From an uncultured Allorhizobium sp. (lineage in GTDB: Bacteria; Pseudomonadota; Alphaproteobacteria; Rhizobiales; Rhizobiaceae), in assembly GCA_958439205.1 (NCBI GenBank), contig OY288189.1, forward strand, positions 575,960 to 639,959: a DNA stretch of 64,000 nucleotides, read 5' to 3'. A program made the translations under genes and the position numbers. Numbering within the stretch: the first letter of the stretch is position 1; each line of letters opens with the position of its first letter. Shown in pieces: positions 48,908 through 59,748 of the stretch. The notes beneath the pieces are model-generated. The model made no database searches. It saw only the letters and a list, made by a program, of their open reading frames with translations, and had not been told where the DNA came from.

Positions 48908-49651
48908 TTAAGGCGATTGAGGTGCAAACGGTGGCGCGCCGAGGAAGTTCCCGACCGCTGGCAGGTCGCCCCGGGTCAGGAAAATGTCCTTCTGAGCGTC
49001 GATGAGGACATGGCCATCTTCGATGAAAAGCACATGATCGGCGAGGCGATCGACATCGCGCGGATCATGGGTGACGAGAAGAATGGTGGCTCGCGTTTCG
49101 GCGTGGAGGTCAACGAGCAGTTCGACCATGGCGGCGCGCAGGCCGGGGTCGAGGGCCGCAAACGGCTCGTCGAGCAAAAGCACCGGCCGATGCCGCACCA
49201 GTGCCCGGGCAAAGGCTGCCCTTTGCCGCTCGCCACCGGAAAGCGAGCCTGGCAGCCGGCTTTCGTATCCTTCGAGCCCGACCCGCACGAGGGCGTCAGA
49301 AATTGCGTTGCGGTCAGCTGGCGTGAGCCGCATCGCCGGATGGATCCCAAGTCCGATGTTGGTGAACAGGTCCAGATGGGAGAACAGGTTGTTGTCCTGG
49401 AAGACCAGCGAGATGGGGCGCTCTGCAGGGGCGAGTTCGGTGACGTCTCGCCCGTCGATCAGAATTCGTCCGCTGTCCGGTCTCTCAAAGCCCGAGATCA
49501 GGTTGAGCAAGGTGGACTTCCCCGATCCCGACGGGCCAACGACGGCCGTGACCTGCCCCTCGTTGATGCCGCAGTCGAAATGGAACTCGCGGCTGCCGAG
49601 CATGAGATGGACATCGGCGAGACGGATGTTGGTCGAGGGGTCATCGCGCAT
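48908..49651 (-). CDS. thiQ: thiamine ABC transporter ATP-binding protein ThiQ
   Basis: 247 residues with Walker A VVGPSGSGKSTLLNL, Q-loop LVFQDNNLFSHL, signature LSGGERQRAAFARAL and Walker B VLLLDEPFAALDP. The LFSHLDLFTNIGLGI stretch is typical of ThiQ. The ATG at 49651 follows GGGAG and overlaps the end of thiP by 11 bases. It powers uptake of thiamine and TPP through ThiP. Third gene of thiBPQ. Confidence 0.95.
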   Translation of the reverse strand: MRDDPSTNIRLADVHLMLGSREFHFDCGINEGQVTAVVGPSGSGKSTLLNLISGFERPDSGRILIDGRDVTELAPAERPISLVFQDNNLFSHLDLFTNIGLGIHPAMRLTPADRNAISDALVRVGLEGYESRLPGSLSGGERQRAAFARALVRHRPVLLLDEPFAALDPGLRAAMVELLVDLHAETRATILLVTHDPRDVDRLADHVLFIEDGHVLIDAQKDIFLTRGDLPAVGNFLGAPPFAPQSP

Positions 49652-51299
49652 CGGGTGTCTCCCTCTCGTTTGCATGTTTTCCGCTGCCGGGTGCCCCGAC
49701 CATCGCCAGCACCAGGCAAATGGCGCCGAGCAGAAGGGCCAGCCCATCGGCATCGGTGCTGCGATAGCTGCCCATCCTGGAATAGATGAGGGCGGGCAGC
49801 GTGGTGATGTTTTCCGAACCGAAGAGTGCCACTGCACCCAGGTCGCCGAGGGAGAGGGCCATGGCGAAGGCGAGTGCTGTCATGAGCGGACGCTTCAGGA
49901 CTGGCCAATCGACGCGGTGCAGGCGTTGGACAACGGAGAGCCCCAGGCTTTCGGCAAGCCGCCCCGTGCGGGCTCTGTGTTCCCTGTAGGCGGGTTCAAG
50001 CACCCGCACCGCAAAGGGAAGCGCCATCAGCGCATTGATCCCGGTCACGACGAAGGGTGCGAAGCTCGCTATCTCGCCTCTTGGCCTCAAGGCCAGGAAC
50101 CATCCGGTGGCCAGCACGGTGGTTGGAACGAGGAGTACCAGCGAGGAGACCGAGGCGAGGGCAATGGACAAGAGACGGTTGCCGGCATGGGCATTCCGCG
50201 CAGCCGTGATCTCGGCACGCGCGGCGACTGTGCCATAGGCAAGCAGGGTTGCGATCAATCCGGCCGCCAGAGCCACGCCGAGGCTGGTGCGTGCTGCTTG
50301 CTGGAAGGCGTCCTGGGAGAGAAGCCGAAGGAGGTCGGCCTGGAGGCCTGAGACGATCACCTGGCCGAGCGGCAGGATCAGAAACATGGTGACCAGCAGG
50401 AGCAGGATGCCATCGGCTGTTCGGATCAAAGGACGTCGCCCGTCGAAGCGTGTAAACGCGCGTCCGGTCGTGACGCCCGTGTCGGAGGCCGCGGGTAAAA
50501 GGCTCAGTCCGAGGAGGATTGCACCCGTAACGGTGATCTGAAGCAGCGCCAGAGACACGGCGCGCTCCGGATCGAAATCGAAACGCAGCGCCTGGTAGAT
50601 GGCAACCTCGATCGTGGTCGCAGCCGGGCCGCCGCCGAAGATCAGGACGAGGGTGAAACTCGTGACGCAGAGCATGAAGATCAGGCCTGCCGCGCCGGGG
50701 ATGACCCGCGCCAGCACCGGCCATTCGATGAAGCGGAAGGTGGACAGCGGCGAGAAGCCGAGGCTCGCCGACATGCGCCAGTATTCCGCCGGCACGCGCT
50801 CGAGAGCCGACAGCATCAGGCGCGTGGCAAGCGGCAGGTTGAAGAAGACATGGGCAATGAGGATGCCTGTCAGCCCGTAGATGGAGATCGGCTGGGAGAG
50901 CCCGATACCGGTCAGGACATCGTTGATGATGCCGCTGCGGCCAAAGATGCCGATCAACCCGAGCGCGCCGATGAGAACGGGGAGGCCCATTGGGACTGCC
51001 ATCAGACGGATCAGCCAGATACGACCGGGAAAATCAGGCTGCCGGGCGAGGGCGCTGGCGACGGGCAGGGCAATGCCGACCGAGAGAAGCGTCGACAGGA
51101 AAGCCTGCCAGAGGGTGAAAGACAGCACCGAGCGGACGACGGGGTCGGCGAAGGCCTGAAGCAGGCCGCCGGACAGTCGCCCTGCGAGCAGGGCTGCGAG
51201 TGCGATACCGATGAAGCCCAGGACGACAGCCAGAACGAAAAGGCCGCCCGCGAGCGCGGGCAGCCTCCGTCGTTTCGACTGGTGAAGCGGGCGTAACAT
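49641..51299 (-). CDS. thiP: thiamine ABC transporter permease ThiP
   Basis: 552 residues, two fused permease halves with about twelve membrane segments. Each half has an EAA loop: EYWRMSASLGFSPLSTFRFIEWPVLARVIPGA in the first and RAELAESLGLSVVQRLHRVDWPVLKRPL-like sequence in the second. The fused architecture is characteristic of ThiP and ferric-iron permeases; thiB and thiQ on either side settle it. Starts six bases after thiB. Confidence 0.95.
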   Translation of the reverse strand: MLRPLHQSKRRRLPALAGGLFVLAVVLGFIGIALAALLAGRLSGGLLQAFADPVVRSVLSFTLWQAFLSTLLSVGIALPVASALARQPDFPGRIWLIRLMAVPMGLPVLIGALGLIGIFGRSGIINDVLTGIGLSQPISIYGLTGILIAHVFFNLPLATRLMLSALERVPAEYWRMSASLGFSPLSTFRFIEWPVLARVIPGAAGLIFMLCVTSFTLVLIFGGGPAATTIEVAIYQALRFDFDPERAVSLALLQITVTGAILLGLSLLPAASDTGVTTGRAFTRFDGRRPLIRTADGILLLLVTMFLILPLGQVIVSGLQADLLRLLSQDAFQQAARTSLGVALAAGLIATLLAYGTVAARAEITAARNAHAGNRLLSIALASVSSLVLLVPTTVLATGWFLALRPRGEIASFAPFVVTGINALMALPFAVRVLEPAYREHRARTGRLAESLGLSVVQRLHRVDWPVLKRPLMTALAFAMALSLGDLGAVALFGSENITTLPALIYSRMGSYRSTDADGLALLLGAICLVLAMVGAPGSGKHANERETPDAR

Positions 51300-51305
51300 C
51301 CGGTG

Positions 51306-52331
51306 CTACTTCAGCGTCATGGCCTTGAGCCACTCGTCGATCCAGGCCTGACGGTTGGCGGCGACTTCTGCGGGGCTCATCAGGAAGGTGGTCTTTGGCT
51401 CAACGAGCTTGCCGAAAGCCTCCGGCAGGGGCTCGGTGGTCGCGGCGACCGGCATCATCCAGTTGTTGGTGGGGATCGTGTCCTGGAAGCCGGGCTGGAG
51501 CATGAAGGCGAGGAACTGGCGGGCGAGCTCCTTTTCCGGCGCGTTCTTCAGGAGGCCGGCGACCTCGATCTGGATGTAATGGCCTTCGGAGAATTCCGCC
51601 GCCTGGTAGCGGTCGGTTTCTTCGGCGACCATGTGATAGGCCGGCGAGGTTGTGTAGGAGAGCACCATCGGTGCCTCACCCTTAGTGAACAGGCCGTATG
51701 CTTCCGACCAGCCCGGGGTGACGGTCAGGACGCGGTCCTTGAGCTTGGCCCAGGCTTCCGGCGCCTTGTCGCCATAGACCGACTTCACCCAGAGCAGGAG
51801 GCCAAGGCCCGGCGTCGAGGTGCGCGGATCCTGGATGACGATCTTCTGGGACGGGTCACCCTCGACCAGTTCCTTCAGGCTCGTCGGCGGTGTCTTGATC
51901 GTTTCGGTGTCGTAGATCACGGCGAAATGGCCGTAGTCATAGGGCAGGAAGACATCGTCGCTGAAGCCGCCGGGTACTTTCACGGTGGACGCATCGACGC
52001 CGTTTGCTTCGAACAGGCCGGTCTGCTTGGCTTCTTCAACGAGATTGGTGTCTAGCCCGAGCACGACATCTGCCTTCGACGTTTCGCCTTCGAGCTTGAG
52101 GCGGGTGAGGAGTGCGACGCCATCGGCGACACCGACGAATTCGACCGTGCAGGCGCAAGTCTTCTCGAAGGCTTCCTTCACCTTGGGACCCGGACCCCAT
52201 TCGGAAACAAAGCTCTCATAGGTGTAGACGGTGAGTGTCTTGTCGGCAGCGGCTGCCGGCAGGGCAAGTCCGGTGGACAGGATGGCTGCGGCAAGGCCGG
52301 AGCGCAGGAATACGGCTAGATTTGACGGCAT
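51306..52331 (-). CDS. thiB: periplasmic thiamine-binding protein ThiB
   Basis: 341 residues with a signal peptide ([24 protein letters not shown], cleaved near residue 29). The mature protein begins [29 protein letters not shown] and has [20 protein letters not shown] and [15 protein letters not shown], all typical of ThiB. It captures thiamine, thiamine phosphate and TPP. The ATG at 52331 has a GGAGGG site; the longer frame by five codons begins with a non-family extension. A TPP riboswitch lies 60 bases upstream. Confidence 0.95.
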   Translation of the reverse strand: MPSNLAVFLRSGLAAAILSTGLALPAAAADKTLTVYTYESFVSEWGPGPKVKEAFEKTCACTVEFVGVADGVALLTRLKLEGETSKADVVLGLDTNLVEEAKQTGLFEANGVDASTVKVPGGFSDDVFLPYDYGHFAVIYDTETIKTPPTSLKELVEGDPSQKIVIQDPRTSTPGLGLLLWVKSVYGDKAPEAWAKLKDRVLTVTPGWSEAYGLFTKGEAPMVLSYTTSPAYHMVAEETDRYQAAEFSEGHYIQIEVAGLLKNAPEKELARQFLAFMLQPGFQDTIPTNNWMMPVAATTEPLPEAFGKLVEPKTTFLMSPAEVAANRQAWIDEWLKAMTLK

Positions 52332-52390
52332 GACGCCCTCCTCCAAAAAACAATTGATGTCGGGATAGGGCGCTTTGCAAACGACGCGTC

Positions 52391-52490
52391 TAATCCCTCC
52401 GCCGGTCTTAACCGGATCAGGTTCCGCGGGTTGGCATCACTGCCTCTCAGCATTCCGGTCCCGAAGGATCAGAAGGCACCCCGTTAGAGC
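52391..52490 (-). promoter_or_regulatory. TPP riboswitch of thiBPQ
   Basis: On the minus strand ACGGGGTGCC...GCTGAGAGGC and later AACCCGCGGAACCTGATCCGGTTAAGACCGG-type sequence (52402-52432) with closing GCGGAGGGA: both conserved TPP-aptamer arms. It precedes thiB by about 60 bases. This is the second TPP switch in the window. Confidence 0.96.
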
Positions 52491-52579
52491 AAGTTTGAGA
52501 TAGCGCGCCGGCTGCTCTTGCGCAAGGTGCGGACAATCGGCCGCGGCGCGGTTGCTGTCAGGAAATCGTCAAGTCAGCC

Positions 52580-54397
52580 ATGCTAGGAGGGCTGACACAG
52601 TCAAATGGCCTGGTGCTGATGGTGAATTCGAAATCGAGCGGTGGAATGGCGTTGGAGAGTTTTGTTGCCGATGTCGAAAGCAGTCTGTGGCGCCAGCTCA
52701 GGATGGCTTCTGACAGTTTCTGGAAGTCTTCAGTCCGCAACCGGATACTCGCCTTCACGTCCGCTCTTGTCGTGGTCATTCTCGCGACGGCCTATGGGAC
52801 GGTGCTGCTGAACCAGTGGAATGCCCCGTTCTACAATGCGCTGGAGAGAAGAGACCTCACCGCCTTCCTGCTTGAACTGCGCAATTTCGCGATGATCGCG
52901 GGCGTCCTTCTCGTGCTCAACGTCATCCAGGCCTGGCTCAATCAGATGACAGCGCTCTACATGCGTGAAGGCCTGTCACGCGATGTCGTGGATCAGTGGC
53001 TGAATGGGGCAAGGGCCTACCGACTGTCGATCTCGAGCCCACTCGGCATCAATCCCGACCAGCGCCTGCATGAGGATGCCCGCAAGCTTGCGGAGATGAC
53101 GACCTCGCTCTCGATTGGCCTGTTCAACGCCACGATCCTCCTGGTGAGCTTCATTGGCGTCCTCTGGAGCCTGTCGAGTGACTTTACGTTTCGCATCGGG
53201 GAGACCAGCTTCCAGATCCCGGGCTACATGGTCTGGGGTGCCCTAGTTTATGCGCTTGTCGCCTCGCTGCTCAGTCAATTGGTCGGCCGCAGCCTGTCGA
53301 AGCTCAATGCGGAGCGCTATGCGCGGGAAGCGGATCTGCGCTTTTCCCTGATGCGCGCCAATGAAAATCTGGAAGCTATCGCGCTTGCCCATGGCGAGGA
53401 GACAGAGCGGCGCCATATCCACCAGTCGCTCGATGGGGTGCTGTCTTCGATCCGGCATCTGGCTCTGGCGCTCACCAATCTGACCTGGGTCACTGCCGGC
53501 TTCGGCTGGCTTGCGATCATCGTGCCGATCCTGATTGCCTCACCCGCTTATTTCGCCGGCACGATCTCCTTCGGTGGCCTGATGATGGCCGCTGCCGCCT
53601 TCACCCAGGTCTATTCCGCTCTGCGTTGGTATGTCGACAATTTCGGCGCCATTGCCGACTGGCGTGCAGCACTGATGCGCGTCACCGTCTTTCGGGCGGC
53701 TCTCACCAGCATGAGTGCGATAACGCCTGGGCCCGGCCGGCTGGAGCTGGCGCGCAGCGAGGATGGCATGCTCCGGCTGGAGAACCTGGAAATCTGCGTC
53801 CGTGTCCATGGCGGTACCTGCGAGAGTGCCTTCCGGTTTCAGGAGCGCAATGTGGTCATTGCACCCGGCGACCGCGTGATGATCAATGGCGATCAGGGTG
53901 TCAGCCGCAAGCTGTTGTTCCACGCCATGGCTGGCCTCTGGCCATATGGTGAAGGCCGGATTGTCTTGCCGGGGGAGACGGATATCGTCTTCGTGCCGCA
54001 GGCGGGGTACCTGCCCGAGGGCCGCTTGCGCAGCCTGCTCGCCTACCCCCTAGCCTCTGCGCAGTTTACCGATGCCGAAATGACCGAGGCGCTGATGGCT
54101 GTCGGGCTTGCCGAGTTTACGGATCGTCTCGATGAGCGGGCGCGCTGGGAGCGGGTGCTCGACAAGGACCAGCAGATGTCTCTGGCATTCGCCAACATTC
54201 TCGTGCGTAAGCCGCGCTGCCTCATTTTGCAGGATGTGCTGGAGGGACTTGAGCCTGAGACCGTGGGTCGGCTGACGCCCCTGCTCGCCGGGATGAGCGA
54301 GACGACGCTGGTCTATCTCGGTCGCTCGACGGCCTTTGCCGATGCGACCGGCGCGAGGGCTGTGCACCTCGAGAAGACGGGAGTGACTTCCGCTTAG
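52580..54397 (+). CDS. BacA/SbmA-like ABC protein with a degenerate nucleotide-binding domain
   Basis: Up to 605 residues. Residues about 50-380 are an SbmA/BacA-type membrane domain (ABC_membrane_2) with LNQWNAPFYNALERRDLTAF and EAIALAHGEETERRHI. Residues about 400-600 align with an ABC ATPase, but the Walker A is GDQGVSRKLLF (437-447) instead of GPSGSGKSTLF, the signature is LDKDQQMS instead of LSxGEQQR, Walker B is LILQDVLEGLE instead of LFLDEATSALD, and the H-loop His is Arg (YLGRSTAF). Only the Q-loop (FVPQAGYLP) remains. ATP hydrolysis is therefore unlikely. Frame and codon use are intact. Starts at 52580, 52619 or 52646 are possible. Confidence 0.87.
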   Translation: MLGGLTQSNGLVLMVNSKSSGGMALESFVADVESSLWRQLRMASDSFWKSSVRNRILAFTSALVVVILATAYGTVLLNQWNAPFYNALERRDLTAFLLELRNFAMIAGVLLVLNVIQAWLNQMTALYMREGLSRDVVDQWLNGARAYRLSISSPLGINPDQRLHEDARKLAEMTTSLSIGLFNATILLVSFIGVLWSLSSDFTFRIGETSFQIPGYMVWGALVYALVASLLSQLVGRSLSKLNAERYAREADLRFSLMRANENLEAIALAHGEETERRHIHQSLDGVLSSIRHLALALTNLTWVTAGFGWLAIIVPILIASPAYFAGTISFGGLMMAAAAFTQVYSALRWYVDNFGAIADWRAALMRVTVFRAALTSMSAITPGPGRLELARSEDGMLRLENLEICVRVHGGTCESAFRFQERNVVIAPGDRVMINGDQGVSRKLLFHAMAGLWPYGEGRIVLPGETDIVFVPQAGYLPEGRLRSLLAYPLASAQFTDAEMTEALMAVGLAEFTDRLDERARWERVLDKDQQMSLAFANILVRKPRCLILQDVLEGLEPETVGRLTPLLAGMSETTLVYLGRSTAFADATGARAVHLEKTGVTSA

Positions 54398-54416
54398 TGC
54401 CGAAGATCGGGTGACC

Positions 54417-56250
<1,834 letters not shown>

Positions 56251-56270
<20 letters not shown>

Positions 56271-56904
56271 TGGGACGGGCGAGCAACATGGCCCGGCCAC
56301 GGGAAAGCGAGACCGAGATCGGCCCCTCTGCGAGGTTGGATATCGTGCGCGACGAGCCGAAGGGCAACCGGAAATCCTGAAGAGGATAGCGGGCATTGCG
56401 GATCGTCAGGCCTTCAAGCGTGGTGAAGCCCAGCACGGAGAAAAGCGCGCCCTTGGGCAGTTCGAGCGCAAGCTCGCTCTGCTCGACAAACGGATAGGCT
56501 TCTTCCTCGCCGGAGGTCAGCACGACTTCGTAGCCGTCTTCGACGAGGCCGAGGGCGTTCAGATAGTGCTGCAGCGCATGGTCGGATCGTTCGCCACCCA
56601 GGGCGCCTGCGAAAATCAGGCGAGTAGCGCCGCGTGCGATCGCCTCGGCCACTGCGATTTCTCCGTCGGTCACGGCCTTGGCGGCAGGATAGGTTCGCCG
56701 CTCGACGGTCGGAAAACGCGCAATCAGGTCAGCGTCGCTGCTGTCGAAATCACCGACCCAAAGCTCCGGTGTCACACCCAGGTTTGCCGCATGGCGCATG
56801 CCGCTGTCGGCCGCAATGACGCGGCTGCCGTGCGTCAGTGCCCGCAGGCGATCGGTGACGGTCAGGCTGCCGCCGAGCAGGAGGGTGAACGAGGTCGAAG
56901 TCAT
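56251..56904 (-). CDS. thiN: thiamine diphosphokinase
   Basis: 217 residues: MTSTSFTLLLGGSLTVTDRL, VIAADSGMRHAANLGVTPELWVGDFDSSD and AGALGGERSDHALQHY define TPK, which converts imported thiamine directly to TPP. The Asp-Ser-Ser and GGRxDH-like motifs of the active site are present. It is upstream of, and overlaps, the ABC-F gene. With thiBPQ it completes a thiamine salvage route that bypasses ThiE/ThiL. Confidence 0.94.
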
Positions 56905-56975
56905 GCGCCAGCCCTTAGCGCATCTTCGCGGAAAAGGGAAAGGTCAATGCGGCAGGGGAGAGCTTGGGTGCCGGC

Positions 56976-57018
56976 AAATGAAAGGCCCGGACGAGGCCTT
57001 TGAGAGGCGATCCGGGCC
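56976..57018 (-). terminator. terminator after the two small-protein genes
   Basis: On the minus strand GGCCCGGA pairs with TCCGGGCC (8 bp) and is followed by TTTCATTTG. Confidence 0.7.
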
Positions 57019-57026
57019 CTTGGGTC

Positions 57027-57164
57027 TCAGCGCTTCTTGGTGGAAGACGCTTCGGCGCTTTTGATCTGCGTAGCAAAGGTCGAGACCGGGGCAGCGGAGG
57101 CCTTCGGCTTGTCCTGCTTCGGCTTTCTTACTTCGCGGTTCGAACGCTGTTGGCCTTTAGCCAT
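57027..57164 (-). CDS. small basic protein, 45 residues, function unknown
   Basis: Starts MAKGQQRSNREVRKPKQDKPK and ends TQIKSAEASSTKKR; Lys/Arg-rich, no membrane segment, predicted disordered. An AAGGAAAG site precedes the ATG. Similar short basic proteins with this N-terminus are common in Rhizobiales as far as I recall. It overlaps the end of the 57128 gene by 37 bases in another frame and has its own terminator, both consistent with a real coupled gene. Confidence 0.7.
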   Translation of the reverse strand: MAKGQQRSNREVRKPKQDKPKASAAPVSTFATQIKSAEASSTKKR

Positions 57165-57418
57165 GATGTGCTTTCCTTCTTCGGGGTGTTGGCAGGCGCC
57201 GGTGCCCGGGCAGATGCTTTGCTGCGGCTGGGGTCGATGTCGGCTTCGGCGATGCAACGGTCGAAGCTCTCGCTTTCGAACCGAACGCGGTACTGGCGGC
57301 TTCCACCCGTTTCGGGCAGTGTGGCCAGCACCTTGCAGGCACCATTGCTGCGAGCGAGACGGACAGGGCCGTCCTTCAGAACCACTGTGTCGCCAATGGA
57401 ATAGACGTGTCTGGTCAT
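57128..57418 (-). CDS. 96-residue KOW/SH3-like protein of unknown function
   Basis: MTRHVYSIGDTVVLKDGPVRLARSNGACKVLATLPETGGSRQYRVRFESESFDRCIAE looks like a small beta-barrel (SH3/KOW-like: entry YxxGDxVxL, then Y-x-VRFE), followed by a Pro/Ala/Ser/Lys-rich disordered tail. Codon use is like neighbours and GGAGACC lies before the ATG. Possible RNA- or protein-binding role is speculation. It is the first of two small genes ending at one terminator. Confidence 0.72.
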   Translation of the reverse strand: MTRHVYSIGDTVVLKDGPVRLARSNGACKVLATLPETGGSRQYRVRFESESFDRCIAEADIDPSRSKASARAPAPANTPKKESTSWLKANSVRTAK

Positions 57419-57779
57419 GGGGTCTCCTGCAGCCGGAAAGCTGCGGTCGTGGCAGGCGTCCGATGACCTGCGGATCAGACGAAACGTCCTGCCGGTCTTC
57501 GGGAGCCTGCCGTTGTGCGGATCTTGGCTGTCGGACAGTGCTGTCCGGACGGCTATAGTCGGGTCGTGGAGAAGGTCGGTGATGTCCGGTGCCGGAAAGT
57601 CCGTCCTTGCGGATGGGGCACTTGCAGACGGACACGCATCAGCGTTCGTGGAAAACAGCCTGTCAGATTGGCGCCAAAATACAAGCTTTATCTGGTGAAA
57701 GGGCGAAAGCGGGGCCGCGCTTGCGCCCCGTGACGCGCGTGACTAGGTTGCGGCCAAGGATGAACGAGGCTGAGACACA
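57419..57779. other. gene-free interval of about 360 bases
   Basis: Between the divergent small-protein gene and the MoxR gene. Both strands have open frames, but none with a ribosome-binding site and good codon use. It must contain both promoters; I cannot assign them with confidence. A GGGGC/GCCCC hairpin lies near 57710-57730 close to the MoxR start. Confidence 0.5.
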
Positions 57780-58619
57780 ATGCAGTTCCAGGGGACCGCC
57801 GACTACGTTGCCGACAAGGATCTGATGATCGCGGTGAATGCCGCCATCCGTTTGGAGCGACCGTTGCTGGTCAAAGGTGAGCCCGGTACCGGCAAAACCG
57901 AGCTTGCCCGTCAGGTGGCTGGGGCTCTCGGGCTTGAGATGCTGGAATGGAACGTCAAATCGACAACCAAGGCGCAGCAGGGACTCTACGAATATGATGC
58001 CGTTTCGCGCCTGCGCGACAGCCAGCTGGGCGACGGTCGTGTCAACGACGTCAAGAATTACATTCGCCAGGGCAAGCTCTGGCAAGCCTTTGCCGCCGAC
58101 AAGAAGTCCGTTCTGCTGATCGACGAGATCGACAAGGCGGATATCGAGTTTCCAAACGATCTGCTGCAGGAACTCGACCGCATGGAGTTCCATGTCTACG
58201 AGACGGGCGAGACGGTGAAGGCTCGGGTGCGGCCGATCGTCATCATCACCTCCAACAACGAGAAGGAGCTTCCCGACGCTTTCCTGCGGCGCTGCTTCTT
58301 CCACTACATCCGCTTTCCCGATGCCGAGATCCTCGAAAAGATCGTCGAGGTCCACTATCCGGGCATCAAGAAGACGTTGCTGCGCAATGCACTCACCCAA
58401 TTCTATGAGATCCGAGAAACGCCGGGGCTGAAGAAGAAGCCTTCGACATCGGAAGCGCTGGATTGGATCAGGCTTCTGGTCGCGGAGGATGTCGATCCGG
58501 CAGATCTGCGAGGCGAGGCGAAGAATGCGCTGCCGAAGCTGCACGGCGCACTGTTGAAGAACGAACAGGACGTGCATCTCTTCGAGCGGCTGGCGTTCAT
58601 GGCGCGACGGGACCGCTGA
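57780..58619 (+). CDS. MoxR-family AAA+ ATPase
   Basis: 279 residues with Walker A KGEPGTGKTELARQ (residues about 32-45), Walker B SVLLIDEIDKADIEFPNDLLQELDR, sensor 1 VIITSNNEKELPDAFLRRCFFHYI with the arginine finger region. These are MoxR hallmarks. MoxR proteins usually act with a VWA-domain partner in assembling enzymes or metal cofactors; here the only VWA gene in view is 19 kb upstream at 37848 (minus strand), so pairing is by inference. AUG start at 57780 lacks a strong ribosome-binding site (GAGGCTGAG). Confidence 0.93.
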   Translation: MQFQGTADYVADKDLMIAVNAAIRLERPLLVKGEPGTGKTELARQVAGALGLEMLEWNVKSTTKAQQGLYEYDAVSRLRDSQLGDGRVNDVKNYIRQGKLWQAFAADKKSVLLIDEIDKADIEFPNDLLQELDRMEFHVYETGETVKARVRPIVIITSNNEKELPDAFLRRCFFHYIRFPDAEILEKIVEVHYPGIKKTLLRNALTQFYEIRETPGLKKKPSTSEALDWIRLLVAEDVDPADLRGEAKNALPKLHGALLKNEQDVHLFERLAFMARRDR

Positions 58620-58662
58620 TCCCGGCTGGGATCTGAGTTGCCCGGGTGGGTAGCAAAGCCGG

Positions 58663-58690
58663 AAACGAAAAAGGCCCCGCGAACGGGGCC
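58663..58690 (-). terminator. terminator after bfr
   Basis: On the minus strand GGCCCCG-TTCG-CGGGGCC with a TTTTTCGTTT run. Confidence 0.9.
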
Positions 58691-58713
58691 ATCATTAAAG
58701 AAGCTGCAGCCGA

Positions 58714-59199
58714 TTATTCGGCCGAGTCGGCCGAATCTGCGTTCAGCTGACCGTATTTCTCTTCGCCGATCTTGGAGAGAAGCTCGAGCTGTGTTTCGAG
58801 GAAGTCGATGTGGCCTTCTTCGTCGATCAGCAGCTGTTCGAAGATCTTCATCGAGACATAGTCGCCAGCCTGGTAACAGATGTCGCGCGAGGCCTTGTAG
58901 GAGGTGCGGGCATCGTATTCGCCGGCGAGATCGGCCTCCAGCACTTCTTTGACGTTCTGGCCGATGCGCAGGGGGGCGACCTGCTGCAGGTTCGGGTGGC
59001 CTTCGAGGAAGATGATCCGGTCGATGATCTTGTCTGCGTGCTGCATTTCCTCGATCGACTCGGCGCGCTCCTTCTTGGCGAGCTTCGTGTAGCCCCAGTC
59101 GTTCAGCAGGCGGTAATGCAGCCAGTACTGGTTCACTGCGCCAAGTTCGAGAAACAGCGCCTCGTTGAGCCGTTCAATGACCTTCTGATCACCCTTCAT
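58714..59199 (-). CDS. bfr: bacterioferritin
   Basis: 161 residues forming the four-helix ferritin fold. Ferroxidase ligands are visible: Glu in [25 protein letters not shown] (Glu and His), [13 protein letters not shown] and [14 protein letters not shown]. The heme-ligand Met is the M in EEMQHAD. It stores iron as a 24-mer. ATG at 59199 is the family start. An Irr-box-like site lies 69 bases upstream, and the bacterioferritin-associated ferredoxin gene is immediately behind it. Confidence 0.96.
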   Translation of the reverse strand: MKGDQKVIERLNEALFLELGAVNQYWLHYRLLNDWGYTKLAKKERAESIEEMQHADKIIDRIIFLEGHPNLQQVAPLRIGQNVKEVLEADLAGEYDARTSYKASRDICYQAGDYVSMKIFEQLLIDEEGHIDFLETQLELLSKIGEEKYGQLNADSADSAE

Positions 59200-59267
59200 G
59201 AATTTCTTCCTTCGTATGAAATCAATGATGGAACTCTAGCGCCACCATCCGAAGCTGTCGAGTGTTT

Positions 59268-59284
59268 TTTAGAAGGGTTCTAAT
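59268..59284 (-). promoter_or_regulatory. Irr-box / iron-control element upstream of bfr
   Basis: TTTAGAA-GGG-TTCTAAT (read on the plus strand) matches the ICE/Irr-box inverted repeat TTTAGAA-N3-TTCTAAA with one change. It is 69 bases upstream of the bfr ATG. In rhizobia Irr represses bfr when iron (heme) is low, which fits placement over the promoter. Confidence 0.8.
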
Positions 59285-59424
59285 TCGGACGGATCGCGCA
59301 AGACAGCTATTACCGGGCCGGCGCATATGGCCGAGGGGTGCGTTATGGACATTGGCACGGCTACCGGCTTCGCAGGAGGCACGCCAATTCAGATATAATC
59401 TTGGGGGGATCTGGTTGAGGAGGT

Positions 59425-59748
59425 TCAGTCGGCAGCGCGGCGCGCGGCGGTTAAGGCCTGACGGCGCTCGGCAAGCGCTGCCTTCTGCTCTTCATGGAAC
59501 TGCTTCAAGCGCTCCATGAAGTTGATGACCTTGGTTTCCTCGGTCTTGCGCACGGCATGATATTCTTCGGTGGTGCGAATGATCAGGTCGACCACATTGG
59601 GGAAGCATCCGCAGCAGCGGCCGCGCTTGCCCATGGCGTGATACACTTTGCCGGGAACGATCAGCTGCCAACAGTCTTCATCGAGCATCTCGGTGATGAC
59701 CGCCTTGATCTCCTTATCGGTGATGTAATTGCAGCTGCAGACCAGCAT
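59425..59748 (-). CDS. bfd: bacterioferritin-associated ferredoxin (Bfd)
   Basis: 107 residues starting MLVCSCNYITDKEIKAVI; the [2Fe-2S] ligands are the Cys pair in VCSCN and the pair in GRCCGCFP (CxC...CxxC spacing). Bfd reduces bacterioferritin iron for release. The C-terminal 40 residues are a Glu/Lys/Arg-rich helix longer than in E. coli Bfd (64 residues). ATG at 59748 is used because the family begins MLVC; the longer frame by nine codons is unsupported. Confidence 0.93.
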   Translation of the reverse strand: MLVCSCNYITDKEIKAVITEMLDEDCWQLIVPGKVYHAMGKRGRCCGCFPNVVDLIIRTTEEYHAVRKTEETKVINFMERLKQFHEEQKAALAERRQALTAARRAAD

